From: Wolbachia endosymbiont (group A) of Anomoia purmunda
Lineage (GTDB): Bacteria; Pseudomonadota; Alphaproteobacteria; Rickettsiales; Anaplasmataceae
Direction of reading: 5' to 3'
DNA: 64,000 bases
Assembly: GCF_947251545.1 (NCBI RefSeq)
Contig: NZ_OX366362.1
Span: 1-64,000, forward strand
Part shown: positions 44,578 through 54,687 of the stretch, in pieces
Position numbering within the stretch: position 1 is the stretch's first letter
Layout of the letters: the number at the start of each line of letters is the position of its first letter
Translations under genes and position numbers: made by a program
The notes under the pieces: model-generated
Database searches by the model: none
The model's input: only the letters and a program-made list of their open reading frames with translations
Told to the model about the DNA's origin: nothing

Positions 44578-46176
44578 ATGTTTTTGAGAGTATTTAAAAA
44601 TATATTCTTATTTTTAGTAAGTATATTATTCGTCTGTCCAATATTATCACTAATATCAATTCTATTTACAGAATCAGCGAATTCTGAATGGGTAATTAGT
44701 ACACTTTTTCCTGAATATATACTGAATACGTTAATTTTGATGGTAGGAGTAGGGGGAATATCTTTCATATTTGGAGTAATTCCAGCTTGGCTCACCACAT
44801 TTTTTTCATTTCCTGGAAGTAAAATTTTTGAGATTGCTTTGTTCTTTCCGATATCGATTCCTGGATATATAGTAGCGTTCGTCTATGTAAATACACTAGA
44901 GTTTTCAGGTCCGGTGCAGAGCTCATTAAGAGACATTTTAGAGTGGAACAAAGGTGATTATTGGTTTCCTGAAATAAAATCTCTAGGTGGTGGAATATTA
45001 GTAATGGGATTTAGTCTATATCCATACGTTTATATGTTAGTCCGCTCAAGTCTAAAGAATGTTAGTAACTCAGTCACTATTGCATCAACGCTTGGGTTCT
45101 CCTCATTGAAGAGCCTGTTTTCTGTCATCATACCCTCCATACGTCCATCAATTATAGCAGGGTTGTCCTTGGTACTAATGGAGGTAATTACGGATTTTGG
45201 CACACCACAGTTTCTTGCTATTGATACTTTCACGACAGGAATATATCGCACCTGGTTTTTACTGCATGACAAATATTCAACTACTGTTTTAGCAGTTGCA
45301 GAATTGATTTTCGTTGCAACACTAATAGCTATCGAAAAAAAACTACAAAAAAAAGGAATATCTTACTCTTCAATCAATACCAATTCAGATTATCACAACA
45401 AACGGAGTATAAGTGGCACTATACCATTGATCTTTGCTTATCTTATGTGTGTATTGCCGATATTAATAGGTTTTATTTTGCCAATGATTCCGCTCATATA
45501 TTGGAGCATAGAGAAGGGGTTTTTCATATACGAAGCAAGGTTCTATAACATAATAGCAAATAGCGTTAGTTTATCATTCATCACTGCACTAATCTCAATT
45601 AGCATTGCAATAATTATTGGATATACGGCGCGTCAAAATAAGGTAATCAATAATGTAGCACGTCTCATTTCTTTAGGCTACGGAATTCCAAATGCAATTA
45701 TCGCAATTAGCATAATAATATTTTTAAGCAGAATATCCTCTTTCATTACTCAATATATTGTGGAAATTAGCTTGGTAGGAACTATTGGCGCATTAATTTA
45801 CTCATATTTATTTCGTTTTTTTGCTATATCTTTCAAGGCGGTAGAGTCAGGGCTCAAAAAAACACCAAATGAAATTGAGTGGACTGCATATACTATGGGT
45901 CATGGGCCTATTTCCACATGTTTGAATGTTCATATCCCTCTCATCAAGAAGAGTATATTATCGGGATTTTTGCTCGTATTTATGGATACTATCAAAGAGC
46001 TCACAGCAACACTTATTATAAGACCATTTAATTTTGAAACTATATCAACTAGAATATATGAACTTGTAAGCGATGAGCGCTATAGAGAAGCTGCCCCATT
46101 TTCGTTAATAATAGTTATAATAGGCTTAATCTCTACAATAATCTTATTTACACTTGATGATAAGGATAAAAAATAA
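44578..46176 (+). CDS. Iron(III)-type ABC transporter permease
   Basis: 532 residues, two fused binding-protein-dependent permease domains with about 12 TM helices. The EAA loops are ASTLGFSSLKSLFSVIIPSI (about 178) and AYTMGHGPISTCLNVHIPLI (about 440). This is the FbpB/SfuB architecture for Fe3+ uptake. The ATPase and binding protein are not in the window, so the transporter genes are dispersed. The gene starts in AT-rich DNA with no obvious Shine-Dalgarno. Confidence 0.92.
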   Translation: MFLRVFKNIFLFLVSILFVCPILSLISILFTESANSEWVISTLFPEYILNTLILMVGVGGISFIFGVIPAWLTTFFSFPGSKIFEIALFFPISIPGYIVAFVYVNTLEFSGPVQSSLRDILEWNKGDYWFPEIKSLGGGILVMGFSLYPYVYMLVRSSLKNVSNSVTIASTLGFSSLKSLFSVIIPSIRPSIIAGLSLVLMEVITDFGTPQFLAIDTFTTGIYRTWFLLHDKYSTTVLAVAELIFVATLIAIEKKLQKKGISYSSINTNSDYHNKRSISGTIPLIFAYLMCVLPILIGFILPMIPLIYWSIEKGFFIYEARFYNIIANSVSLSFITALISISIAIIIGYTARQNKVINNVARLISLGYGIPNAIIAISIIIFLSRISSFITQYIVEISLVGTIGALIYSYLFRFFAISFKAVESGLKKTPNEIEWTAYTMGHGPISTCLNVHIPLIKKSILSGFLLVFMDTIKELTATLIIRPFNFETISTRIYELVSDERYREAAPFSLIIVIIGLISTIILFTLDDKDKK

Positions 46177-46189
46177 ACTATTTTGATAG

Positions 46190-46594
46190 TTAATGGGGTC
46201 TAGTTTTGATGTATGGACTATCCAAAGAAAATGGTGGTATCATAACTTCAAAAACTTTTATGCTTTCTTCATTCAGAAATTCATACTTACCCTGCATTAT
46301 TCCTGAAGGTGCATTTAAGTATGTTCCACTTGTGTATTTAAATACCTCTCCAGATTTTATCACAGGTTGTTCTCCGATAACACCAACTCCGGCAATTTCA
46401 TTGACTTTGCCCTTATAATCTATTATTTGCCAATGACGACTTAACAATTGAATAGTTGATTGGCTTTTGTTTTTTATCTTAACGTTATACATCCATACAT
46501 AGCAATTTTCATAAGGAATGGATTGCTCTTCAATGTAAATTGGTAAAACTGTAACTTCAACATAGTTGGTAGTCAGTGTGTATTCTAGAACCAT
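46190..46594 (-). CDS. apaG: ApaG-domain protein
   Basis: 134 residues of the ApaG family (fibronectin type III-like fold). Signature segments: [60 protein letters not shown] and GIMQGKYEF. The role of bacterial ApaG is not well settled (formerly linked to Co/Mg). Convergent with the permease gene, 13 bp between stop codons. Confidence 0.93.
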   Translation of the reverse strand: MVLEYTLTTNYVEVTVLPIYIEEQSIPYENCYVWMYNVKIKNKSQSTIQLLSRHWQIIDYKGKVNEIAGVGVIGEQPVIKSGEVFKYTSGTYLNAPSGIMQGKYEFLNEESIKVFEVMIPPFSLDSPYIKTRPH

Positions 46595-46690
46595 TATAGA
46601 ATATTCATGATAAAAAGATAGTATTCTAATTATATACTTTTTTCATAGATTTTTCAAGTATACTTTAATTAGGAAATATCAATTTATAGT

Positions 46691-47755
46691 ATGAACGAAC
46701 CAAATGTGCTTAGCAAAAAAGTAATAGGAATAATAGGTGGTGGACAATTAGGTAAAATGACTACTATCGCTGCAACAAAACTTGGACAAAAAACACATGT
46801 TTTTGCCAGTGCTAAAGACGATCCGGCTTGCTCTGTTGCTGATGATTTCACAATAGCAGATTTCTCTAATAAGAAAGCGCTTGAATCTTTTGCACAGAGT
46901 GTGGATTTAATTACTATTGAGTCTGAAAATATTCCATGTAGCGCAATTGATATCGATGTAAATTTTTATCCGGGTAAAAAAGCGTTACACATTTCGCAAA
47001 ACAGATTGAGAGAAAAGGATTTTATTAAAAACTTGGGTGTAAAAACTGCTAACTATAAGAGTATACAAAATTATAATGAGCTACTGAAAAGCAGTGGAAC
47101 TTTTGGCTATCCAATAAGGCTGAAAACAACAGAAATGGGTTACGATGGAAAAGGACAATATGTGCTTGAGAATGATTCTGAAGTGAAACAATTTGCTTCC
47201 TTTGATTGGAATACAGAGTACATTCTTGAAGCAAGTGTTGATTTACTGAAAGAGGTTTCAATAGTCGTTGCAAGAGATAAAAACGGTAAAGTAGCTTTTT
47301 TTCCTATAGCAGAAAATTACCACGTTGATGGAATACTTGATACTTCAACAGTGCCAGCTAAAATAGATAGCAAATTAACTCAAGAAGTACAACAAACTGC
47401 AAAGAAAATAGCAAATGCGCTTGATGTAATAGGAATTCTGGCTATTGAATTTTTTGTTACTAAAGATAACGAATTGTTAGTTAACGAACTAGCTCCAAGA
47501 CCTCACAATTCTTGCCACTGGAGCTTGGATGCATGTAACGTTAGTCAATTTGAACAGCTAGTTAGGATAATATGCGGGCTACCTATGCAGGAAGTAGTAT
47601 TACGCTTTCCTTGTATGACGAAAAATATAATAGGTAATGATATATATGATTCTCATAAGTATTTGAGCAACGAAAAAGCTAGTTTAACCATATATGGGAA
47701 AAAAGAGGTTAGGGATAAGCGTAAAATGGGACATGTCAATATAGATTTAAGTTAA
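46691..47755 (+). CDS. purK: 5-(carboxyamino)imidazole ribonucleotide synthase
   Basis: ATP-grasp enzyme carboxylating AIR to N5-CAIR in purine synthesis. 354 residues: IGIIGGGQLGKMTTIAATKL at the N-terminus, TIESENIP, QNRLREKDFIKNLGVKTA, YDGKGQYVL, ILEASVDLLKEVSIVVARD and VNELAPRPHNSCHWSLDACN. All ATP-grasp landmarks are present. Confidence 0.96.
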   Translation: MNEPNVLSKKVIGIIGGGQLGKMTTIAATKLGQKTHVFASAKDDPACSVADDFTIADFSNKKALESFAQSVDLITIESENIPCSAIDIDVNFYPGKKALHISQNRLREKDFIKNLGVKTANYKSIQNYNELLKSSGTFGYPIRLKTTEMGYDGKGQYVLENDSEVKQFASFDWNTEYILEASVDLLKEVSIVVARDKNGKVAFFPIAENYHVDGILDTSTVPAKIDSKLTQEVQQTAKKIANALDVIGILAIEFFVTKDNELLVNELAPRPHNSCHWSLDACNVSQFEQLVRIICGLPMQEVVLRFPCMTKNIIGNDIYDSHKYLSNEKASLTIYGKKEVRDKRKMGHVNIDLS

Positions 47756-48112
47756 CAGTTTTCTACGCTATACTGCTCACAATTATACAAACGTTTGTTT
47801 TCGAAGACAGTGTGTTGAGTTTTATAGCCAGTTTTACTTCAAGCACAAAGGTGTCATCTGAGTAGCTGACTACTTGGATCCAGTTTCACCTTATGATAGT
47901 GTCATCCCAGTGCCCAGACACTGGGATCCAGACTTTAATTGTTATACTTGTAAATAAGTCTGGTAAAAATAAACGTTCATCTCAAAATGCAGTATTTTTG
48001 TTGAAATAGCTCAACTGGATCCCAGTGTCAAGCACTGGGATGACACCATAGGGGCACTGGAATGACACCATTTGGTAAGCGAATTTCCTTCGAATTACAA
48101 CGTACGTGCACT
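47756..48112. repeat. Palindromic repeats between purK and asd
   Basis: A half copy at 47848-47882, then an inverted pair (CCCAGTGCCCAGACACTGGG near 47906 and GGATCCCAGTGTCAAGCACT near 48017) around a long spacer unique in part (TTGTTATACTTGTAAATAAG). Start of the region has ACAAACGTTTGTTTTCG, a short palindrome. No gene. Confidence 0.78.
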
Positions 48113-49147
48113 CTATATGCACTTGATTGACAAATGCTCTCTTATCAAAACCTCAAGAATCTGCACTATATTTAATGCTGCGCCTTTGCGCAGGTTGTCA
48201 GCCACTATCCACATATTTAATCCGTGCTCAACAGTATTGTCTCTTCTAATACGCGATACATATACAGCATTCTCCTGTACAACATCAATTTGAGTTATGT
48301 ATTCACTGTCTTCACGCCTGTTGTACACTAAAACTCCACTATCTTCGGCTTCACTTAGCACTTCACGAGCTTGTTCTTCAGTGATATGTTGATCAAATTC
48401 CACATTTACTGCCATAGCGTGACCGATAAAGACGGGTACCCTTACACAAGTTGCAGTAACTTTTATATCTTCCTCTAAAATTTTTTTTGTCTCCTCTTGC
48501 ATTTTCCATTCCTCTTCTGTAGAACCATTTTCCATGAATTCTCCTACATGGGGAATGCAATTGAATGCTATTTGCTTAGAGAATATCTTGGGTTTTTTAG
48601 CTTCGTTCATAAAGATTTTTTTTGTCTGGTCATAGAGCTCATCCATTGCTGCTTTGCCTGCACCAGAAGTTGATTGATAAGTTGAAGCAACGATTCTCTT
48701 TATTTTTGCTTTCTGGTGTAATAGATGTAGTACTAGCAGCATCTGTATTGTAGTACAGTTTGGATTGGATATTATGTTGTGGTTTTTATATTCCATAATT
48801 TTTTCTTTATTAATCTCTGGAATAATGAGTGGCACACCCTCTTTCATTCTAAAATGGGAACTGTTATCTATCACGATGCATCCAGCCCGTGTTGCAATTG
48901 GTACATACTTTTCAGAAACATGATATCCAGCACAGAAAATGGCTACATTAGTTCCAACGAAGTCATAATCCTCAAGGTATAAAACTGTTAACTCTTTGTC
49001 AACAAAACTCACCTTCTTCCCTTCTGATTTCTTCGATGCAAGTGCAATAACGCAATCTATTGCCTCATCTTGAAATTCAGCAAGCGTGCTTAATACCTCA
49101 CGCCCTACTCTTCCGGTTGCTCCAATAACAGCAATTTTGTATCCCAT
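48113..49147 (-). CDS. asd: Aspartate-semialdehyde dehydrogenase
   Basis: Reduces aspartyl phosphate to the semialdehyde, step two after lysC toward diaminopimelate. 344 residues: NADP-binding IAVIGATGRVGREVLSTLAE, ALASKKSEGKKV, DNSSHFRMKEGVPLIIPEIN, the catalytic cysteine in NIISNPNCTTIQMLL (about residue 130), YQSTSGAGKAAMDEL, IPHVGEFMENGSTEEEWKMQ, and RVPVFIGHAMAVNVEF with the proton-accepting histidine. Normal length and order. Confidence 0.97.
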   Translation of the reverse strand: MGYKIAVIGATGRVGREVLSTLAEFQDEAIDCVIALASKKSEGKKVSFVDKELTVLYLEDYDFVGTNVAIFCAGYHVSEKYVPIATRAGCIVIDNSSHFRMKEGVPLIIPEINKEKIMEYKNHNIISNPNCTTIQMLLVLHLLHQKAKIKRIVASTYQSTSGAGKAAMDELYDQTKKIFMNEAKKPKIFSKQIAFNCIPHVGEFMENGSTEEEWKMQEETKKILEEDIKVTATCVRVPVFIGHAMAVNVEFDQHITEEQAREVLSEAEDSGVLVYNRREDSEYITQIDVVQENAVYVSRIRRDNTVEHGLNMWIVADNLRKGAALNIVQILEVLIREHLSIKCI

Positions 49148-49170
49148 ATAGATGAACCTCTAACTTTAAA

Positions 49171-49193
49171 ATTATATTATATTATATTATATT
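49171..49193. repeat. ATTAT pentanucleotide tandem repeat
   Basis: Four and a half perfect units of ATTAT just upstream of asd (minus strand) and of the gene at 49298. Could vary in copy number. Confidence 0.8.
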
Positions 49194-49297
49194 TTTACTG
49201 ATAAAATTTACAATTGTTTTAATATTTTTACCTTGCAATTAATTGTAATTTAGCTATTATTATGCAATATTAATAATATTACATAATGAAATGAAAG

Positions 49298-49750
49298 ATG
49301 AGTAAGGAATACGATGAAACTAAGGTTAAACCTGCAATGTCTACACCTCGAGAGCCTGAAGGAACCAATGGATCAAAGGCCCAAAGTGTTCTTTCGAATA
49401 AAAGAAAGCCTGCAATAAATTTTGATGATAAAAAGTATGGTGTAAAAGCCCCTAAAATAGACCAACAGTCTCTAAACAAAAGACAAGAATCTTCAAAGCT
49501 AAGAGATTTCTTAAGGTCAATACCAATAATAGGGAGATTTTTAGCAAGGATTTTCACACCTGAAAAAATAGAAATCATCAGTAACCCTATGTATGACAAC
49601 ATGGAAGCATATAAAAAATCGCAGGAAGATTACCCTAGTAAGATAAAAGATGAAACTAGTATAGATGATGAACACACAAAAGAAGTAGATAGTAAACTTG
49701 AGAAGGGTAATGTTGAACAAGTGGACAACAAGAAAAGTCGTGGTTCATAA
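49298..49750 (+). CDS. Hypothetical hydrophilic protein
   Basis: 150 residues, mostly polar and probably disordered: a basic N-terminal half (NKRKPAINFDDKKYGVKAPK), a short hydrophobic-basic helix (LRDFLRSIPIIGRFLARIF, residues about 67-86) that might bind membrane, and an acidic Lys/Glu-rich tail. No known domain. It is divergent from asd and followed by repeats. Alone on its strand. Confidence 0.68.
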   Translation: MSKEYDETKVKPAMSTPREPEGTNGSKAQSVLSNKRKPAINFDDKKYGVKAPKIDQQSLNKRQESSKLRDFLRSIPIIGRFLARIFTPEKIEIISNPMYDNMEAYKKSQEDYPSKIKDETSIDDEHTKEVDSKLEKGNVEQVDNKKSRGS

Positions 49751-49790
49751 ATATCAATCATTTAAAAATTATCTCTAGCTATAACATTGT

Positions 49791-50052
49791 ATCTGTTCAG
49801 ATGCGTGGCTCATGTACAAATATTGAAACAAAAATTCCAGTGCTCCCTTTCTCGTCATCCCAGTGCTTGACACTGGGATCCAGATTGGGCACTAAGTTGG
49901 TAAACACGAAAGCGGTTAATCCTTTACAACGTTTTTGATGGAACTGCGCGAAAGAACTGGATGCCAGTGTCACGCACTGGCATGACACCCATTTGTTCCT
50001 ATAGTTATCTTTTCTCGTCTACCTTATTTTGCCACTCTGCTGAACAGATACA
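49791..50052. repeat. Palindromic repeat with outer TATCTGTTCAG arms
   Basis: TATCTGTTCAGATGCGTGG at the left and CTGAACAGATAC at the right (50040-50052) form outer arms. Inside are an inverted pair of CCAGTG palindromes around a reversed type 3 spacer (TAAGTTGGTAAACACGAAAG). No gene. Confidence 0.8.
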
Positions 50053-50061
50053 TAACATTTG

Positions 50062-51348
50062 CTATACAGAAACTCTGCGATACCAAAATAAATAAAGAGG
50101 TACGCCACTTGCGGTGAATAAGCTTGCGATCAGCAAGGTATTCACAGAAGTTTCAAATATTACCCAGCAGCAAAAGGTTGTTGCTATACTGCCAATTAAA
50201 AATTTGTAACAACTCTTTTCTTGCACAATAACTCTGAGAAAAGCAAGACTGCATGCAAGGTAAACAAATAAAAATGAAACTACAGAAAAGTCGATAATTG
50301 ATGTGATCTGCTTAGCAAAATTGTTGCTTGAAGTGAGGATTAGTAAAGTTGCAGTTCCAACTGAGCTAGTTGTTATGCCCCAGAAAGGAGAACCGTGCTT
50401 GTTTCTTTTAGCAAAGAACTGTGGCATCAGTTTATCTTCTGCAAGGCCAAGGGCCACTTGTCCACTAGCTAGTACCCAAGCATTTAAACTGCCAACACAA
50501 ACAATAAAAGCAACAATAGAAATGATCAAATGCCAATTACCTGAAAACATAATTTTTATTGCGTCAACATACGGCGCTTTTGAATTAACTAGATCATTGC
50601 CGTTTATCAATCCCATGATTGAAAGACTATTAATGAAATATATAACTGCAACAGAGATTGTGCCAAGTACTATGGCTCTTGGTATAGTCTTTGCTGGATC
50701 GTTGACTGATCCTGCAGGTGCTGTCGCTGATTCAAGTCCAATAAAACACCATAGAGTGAGTAGTGTAGAGCGAGCAAGGACTTGAGACATCGTGAGGCTT
50801 GATATTTCCTCACTTATGATAAAATTATTCCTATCAAAGAAAAACAACGCTGTTACTGGTATAGCAAGCAGTGCGGTAATTTTGACAGTCATCAATAAAA
50901 GCTCAACACATCCAGCAGCAGTGACACCTCTTAAATTTATTAGTGTAATGATCGTAAATAATAGTATTTCTAAAAATAAGCGTATATTTTGAATATCTCC
51001 ATGAAAAAGCGAAGTAAGATAGCCAATACTTGCAACGATTACTGCTGTCGTGCTAACCCATGAAATCACCCAATATGTCCAACCAACAAAGAAAGCTGCA
51101 GCAGAGCCAAAAGCATGCTTTACATAAACGTGAGGGCCACCGGTTTCTGGAAATTTTGCGCAGAGTAAGGCAAAAACCAAAGCAAGAGATATAGCACCAA
51201 GCCCTGATATCACCCAGCTTATAAGGCTATACATGCCATATGGAGCAAGGCTAATTGGAAGCATAAAAATTCCAGAGCCAATTTGGCTGCTAATCACTAA
51301 GGCAAAAATAGCCCAAAAACCTATTTTGTTTGACACAATAACTTTCAA
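50062..51348 (-). CDS. Amino-acid permease, APC superfamily
   Basis: 428 residues, about 12 TM helices. The N-terminal signature KIGFWAIFALVISSQIGSGIFMLPISLAPYG corresponds to the APC TM1 unwound substrate site (here split as IGSGIFMLP). PETGGPHVYVKHAFGSAAAF (TM2-3) and LWCFIGLESATAPAGSVNDP (TM6) are typical of the arginine/agmatine-type subgroup. Exact substrate unknown; import of host amino acids is plausible. Confidence 0.9.
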   Translation of the reverse strand: MKVIVSNKIGFWAIFALVISSQIGSGIFMLPISLAPYGMYSLISWVISGLGAISLALVFALLCAKFPETGGPHVYVKHAFGSAAAFFVGWTYWVISWVSTTAVIVASIGYLTSLFHGDIQNIRLFLEILLFTIITLINLRGVTAAGCVELLLMTVKITALLAIPVTALFFFDRNNFIISEEISSLTMSQVLARSTLLTLWCFIGLESATAPAGSVNDPAKTIPRAIVLGTISVAVIYFINSLSIMGLINGNDLVNSKAPYVDAIKIMFSGNWHLIISIVAFIVCVGSLNAWVLASGQVALGLAEDKLMPQFFAKRNKHGSPFWGITTSSVGTATLLILTSSNNFAKQITSIIDFSVVSFLFVYLACSLAFLRVIVQEKSCYKFLIGSIATTFCCWVIFETSVNTLLIASLFTASGVPLYLFWYRRVSV

Positions 51349-51474
51349 TTCTTATCTGAATAAATTAACAATATAACTGAAGCTCAGAAATTTCAATCGA
51401 TCTTTATAAGAACTTGCATTTTTCTCAATTTATTTCTAAAATAGATTATATTAACAGATTATTAAGATGGGGTT

Positions 51475-52917
51475 ATGAATCCGAGGTTAAAAACATTTTT
51501 GGTTGTTTGTGGGTATGCTTTATTATTTGTTGCTTGTATCGCAGCATGGGTTCTGTTTTTATATTTAGCCAATATGTTTCTTCAATTCTTTTTTCCTCAA
51601 GTCTCAAGTGAACCAGCCATCGAATTAATTCTTAATATACTCTCTTTGGTCATGCTTGCTGTTTTCTTCGGTATATATATACTTTGCTCTATTTTTACAG
51701 AAAAGGTTACAAGTAGCTATCGATCTTTCAAAAATGAAAACGGTGATTATGATGCCTTTTCTGAAGTGTATCATGATCCAACAATAAATGTAAGAGATAA
51801 AATCTTGCTTTTTTCTATACATTTAATATATTGGATACAGTTGCCATTTCTGTATTGTACTTTGAAGATACTTGCCGTTAATAGCTTACTGCAAGGATGG
51901 AAAGATGAAGGATTTTCACTACCTCTTCAAGCGTGTTTCATACTTATAAATGCTATATTATTAATTCCAGTAGCACTTCTTGAGTTAATAAAGTATCCAT
52001 TGATAAAGCTCTTTTCACCTTTGGGTTTGAATGTAAAGCAGCTAAGCTTTTTGTTTAATGTAAGTGATGTGGGCACTGGTAGTCAAAGTGTTCATACTAG
52101 AAGTTTTGAGGAAAGCACCATTAAATGTGCTAAAGAATTAAAGGAAAAATATGGGACACCATCAAATGAGTTAGATGAAGAGTTTAAAAGTTATATAAAC
52201 GATTTAACAAGTGAGGAAAAATACTGGATAGAACCTTATCTAAGATTGGATGGTTATGAGATTGGGGAGTTGGTAAATTGGGTAGATTCACGAACCGGAT
52301 TGACACCGACACAGGCTACAAATTTAGTTTTAATTGCAGCAAGAAAGCAAAATGCAGACGTAGAACATTTGAAAGTTACATTACTGGTTCGCTTTCATGA
52401 AAGTGAACGCCAATGTGGTCCTGGAATGCTTATCCGCATCATTTATGCATTAAGTAGCCTTGAAGCAAAAAACAACTTTGCAGCTCAACTAGAGCCTCAG
52501 CCAATAGGAGAGTTGGCTAGTAATACTACTAAAAGATTTTTTGAGAGATATATGGACAAGCATTACTATAAGATAAAAGTTTTGAAAGAAAATTTCGGTG
52601 ATTTGTATTCACCAAATTCTGGAGTGGATTTGAGCAACGTGAGTGATGAAGTAAAGGATGGCATTTCTTATACAAGAGATGCTATAAAAGAATTTGTGTT
52701 TAAGGAATTATATGTAAAGTTTTATAACGACTATGGAAAAAAAGGTATTAGAAGAAGTGAGATAAAGCAAAAACTAAGGGAATTAATAACAAATAAAGTT
52801 GTAGATGCGGCAATATACTCTGAAATAGATGAGATAGAAATTCCTCCAGAACCACCTACTTATCTTGAAAAAGTAAAAACATTTTTTGGAGGTCATGCAA
52901 GGTCTTCTGCTGCTTAG
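51475..52917 (+). CDS. Hypothetical protein with N-terminal membrane domain
   Basis: 480 residues. Four hydrophobic segments lie in the first 190 (VVCGYALLFVACIAAWVLFL; ILNILSLVMLAVFFGIYIL; ILLFSIHLIYWIQLPFLYC; LQACFILINAILLIPVALL). A large soluble C-terminal domain follows, with mixed charge (SYINDLTSEEKYWIEPYLRL, EHLKVTLLVRFHESERQCG). Near residues 285-335 there is a possible regulatory-like helical region. No family recognised. The layout suggests a membrane anchor with a cytoplasmic or periplasmic domain. Confidence 0.75.
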   Translation: MNPRLKTFLVVCGYALLFVACIAAWVLFLYLANMFLQFFFPQVSSEPAIELILNILSLVMLAVFFGIYILCSIFTEKVTSSYRSFKNENGDYDAFSEVYHDPTINVRDKILLFSIHLIYWIQLPFLYCTLKILAVNSLLQGWKDEGFSLPLQACFILINAILLIPVALLELIKYPLIKLFSPLGLNVKQLSFLFNVSDVGTGSQSVHTRSFEESTIKCAKELKEKYGTPSNELDEEFKSYINDLTSEEKYWIEPYLRLDGYEIGELVNWVDSRTGLTPTQATNLVLIAARKQNADVEHLKVTLLVRFHESERQCGPGMLIRIIYALSSLEAKNNFAAQLEPQPIGELASNTTKRFFERYMDKHYYKIKVLKENFGDLYSPNSGVDLSNVSDEVKDGISYTRDAIKEFVFKELYVKFYNDYGKKGIRRSEIKQKLRELITNKVVDAAIYSEIDEIEIPPEPPTYLEKVKTFFGGHARSSAA

Positions 52918-52930
52918 TGGTTTAATTCGT

Positions 52931-53260
52931 GCTATATAGCTAAAGTGGCTTAGATTTACCGACAATTTGAAAAACGACGAATTCGTCATTCCGCTACTAG
53001 TTAGCGGAATCTATACCGCAAATGAATCCATAGCTGTACGAACATTGTGATTTGAGAGCAATTTCCACAAGGGAGGATGTCATTCCAGTGCTTGGCACTG
53101 GAATCCAGCCTTTATTATGCAGCCACTTGGTTGAAATTAAGTTTTCTGGATCCCAGTGTCTAGGCACTGGGATGACACCATTTGCTGTGCAATTTACCTT
53201 CAAAAATGAATGTTCGTACAGCTATGGAATGAATCGTGGTATGACGCGTTAGCTATAGCT
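52931..53260. repeat. Nested inverted-repeat element, copy 3
   Basis: As at 29661 and 44147, with palindrome pair around spacer type 2 (TTTATTATGCAGCCACTTGG). Outer arms GCTATATAGCTAA and TTAGCTATAGC; inner arm GCTGTACGAACATTGTG answers GTTCGTACAGC. No gene. The lysC frame is open slightly into the 3' side but its true start is downstream. Confidence 0.85.
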
Positions 53261-53344
53261 TTGTCCTCCCTTTTCTGAATGGCTTGCAAGCTGCTGTCTC
53301 TACAAAAACTATATTTTTCTTCAGAAGAGAGTTATATTGTAACT

Positions 53345-54511
53345 ATGGACAAAATAATCATAAAAAAATTTGGTGGGACTTCGCTAACTGATTTAAACCG
53401 AGTTGCAAATTTGATAAAAAACGATATTGAGAAAGGTTGTAATGTAATCGTTGTTGTATCTGCTGTTGCAGGATTTACTGACCAAATGGCTTTTCAGGCT
53501 AGGCAAATCTCAAATTTAAGTTGCAGACAAGAGTTGTCAGAGTATGACGTTATGCTTTCAGCAGGAGAGCAAATCTCTTGCGGTCTATTAGCTATCACTC
53601 TCCAATCGATCGGAGTTAATGCTAAATCGTGGCTTGCCTGGCAGTTACCAATTGTAACTGATGATTTTTATTCTGAGTCTAAAATAAAAACAATAAAGAT
53701 TGACCGTGTGAAAAGATCTTTTGCTGAGGGTTATACTGCTGCGATCATCGCTGGTTTTCAGGGTATAAATGATGATAGAATCACTACTTTTGGAAGAGGA
53801 GGCTCTGATATATCAGCAGTTGCCTTTGCAATAGCCTTTGGTGTTAGAGCTTGCGAAATTTTTACTGATATTGATGGAATATATACAGCAGACCCGAAAA
53901 TTGTTCCAAGGGCACGCAAGCTCAAATTTATCTCTTACGATGAAATGTTGGAAATGTCGTCATCTGGTGCTAAAATACTGCATAATCGTTCAGTACAACT
54001 TGCAATGAAACATAACATTAAAGTGCAAGTGCTATCCACTTTTAAGGAAGTAGAAGGCACCACAGTACTACACAAAAGGGATGTACTAGAGAGATACTTA
54101 ATTACTGGAATAACTTATAGCACTAATGAAGCTCTTGTCACTTTCACTAACCTTGCAAATAACTTGCGTACTTTAAGAGATATAGTAGGGGCAAACGTTA
54201 AAATTGATATGATACATGGGTCAAGTTTTGTTATCTCCAAATTTGATATTGATTTAATGGAAAAGTTACTGAATAAGAATGAAAATTATGCTATAAACGA
54301 TAATATAGCTAAAATTTCAATAATTGGTATTGGTGTTATGTCTAACACTGAAGTGATGCACCGCACACTCAAGGTTTTAAGCGAAAAAAAGATAGAAATA
54401 CTTGCTATCACAACCTCTGAAATCAAAATCAGTATAATTGTTCAAAAAGAATGCGCTGTAGCTTTAGTCAAAGATTTACATACTAAGTATGAGCTTGATA
54501 TGCAGCACTAG
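53345..54511 (+). CDS. lysC: Aspartate kinase
   Basis: First step of the aspartate family pathway. From ATG 53345 the protein has 388 residues: IIIKKFGGTSLTDLNRV (ATP site), SAVAGFTDQM, SAGEQISCGLLAITLQ, TFGRGGSDISAVAFAIAFG, CEIFTDIDGIYTADPKIVP and SYDEMLEMSSSGAKILHNRS, followed by two ACT domains for feedback control. The upstream 22 codons of open frame overlap repeat edge; the chosen ATG begins exactly at the family N-terminus. Works with asd and dapD. Confidence 0.95.
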   Translation: MDKIIIKKFGGTSLTDLNRVANLIKNDIEKGCNVIVVVSAVAGFTDQMAFQARQISNLSCRQELSEYDVMLSAGEQISCGLLAITLQSIGVNAKSWLAWQLPIVTDDFYSESKIKTIKIDRVKRSFAEGYTAAIIAGFQGINDDRITTFGRGGSDISAVAFAIAFGVRACEIFTDIDGIYTADPKIVPRARKLKFISYDEMLEMSSSGAKILHNRSVQLAMKHNIKVQVLSTFKEVEGTTVLHKRDVLERYLITGITYSTNEALVTFTNLANNLRTLRDIVGANVKIDMIHGSSFVISKFDIDLMEKLLNKNENYAINDNIAKISIIGIGVMSNTEVMHRTLKVLSEKKIEILAITTSEIKISIIVQKECAVALVKDLHTKYELDMQH

Positions 54512-54555
54512 GATAGGCTTGACGTCCGGAACTTTTTTTGAAGTAATCCGATTTT

Positions 54556-54687
54556 TCATGGTGCGTTTATTTGATTATGGAAATAGAGATTAGCAGGAAC
54601 TTTATAATGTAGAGACTGGTGTCGTCTTCTATAGTTATACCAGGTAACAAAATCCTTTTTTACTCGGATTAACCAATTTTTTTTGGT
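54556..54687 (-). pseudogene. Remnant of an integrase-type (IS3/IS481-like) transposase
   Basis: Reading the minus strand gives an open stretch NWLIRVKKDFVTWYNYRRRH followed by QSLHYKVPANLYFHNQINAP and a stop. The W-YN-x-R-R-H-x-SL-x-Y-x-P core is the usual C-terminal end of retroviral-type integrase cores in IS3/IS481 families. Nothing upstream remains in frame (a TAG at 54688-54690). The rest of 54512-54826 shows no gene. Confidence 0.7.
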
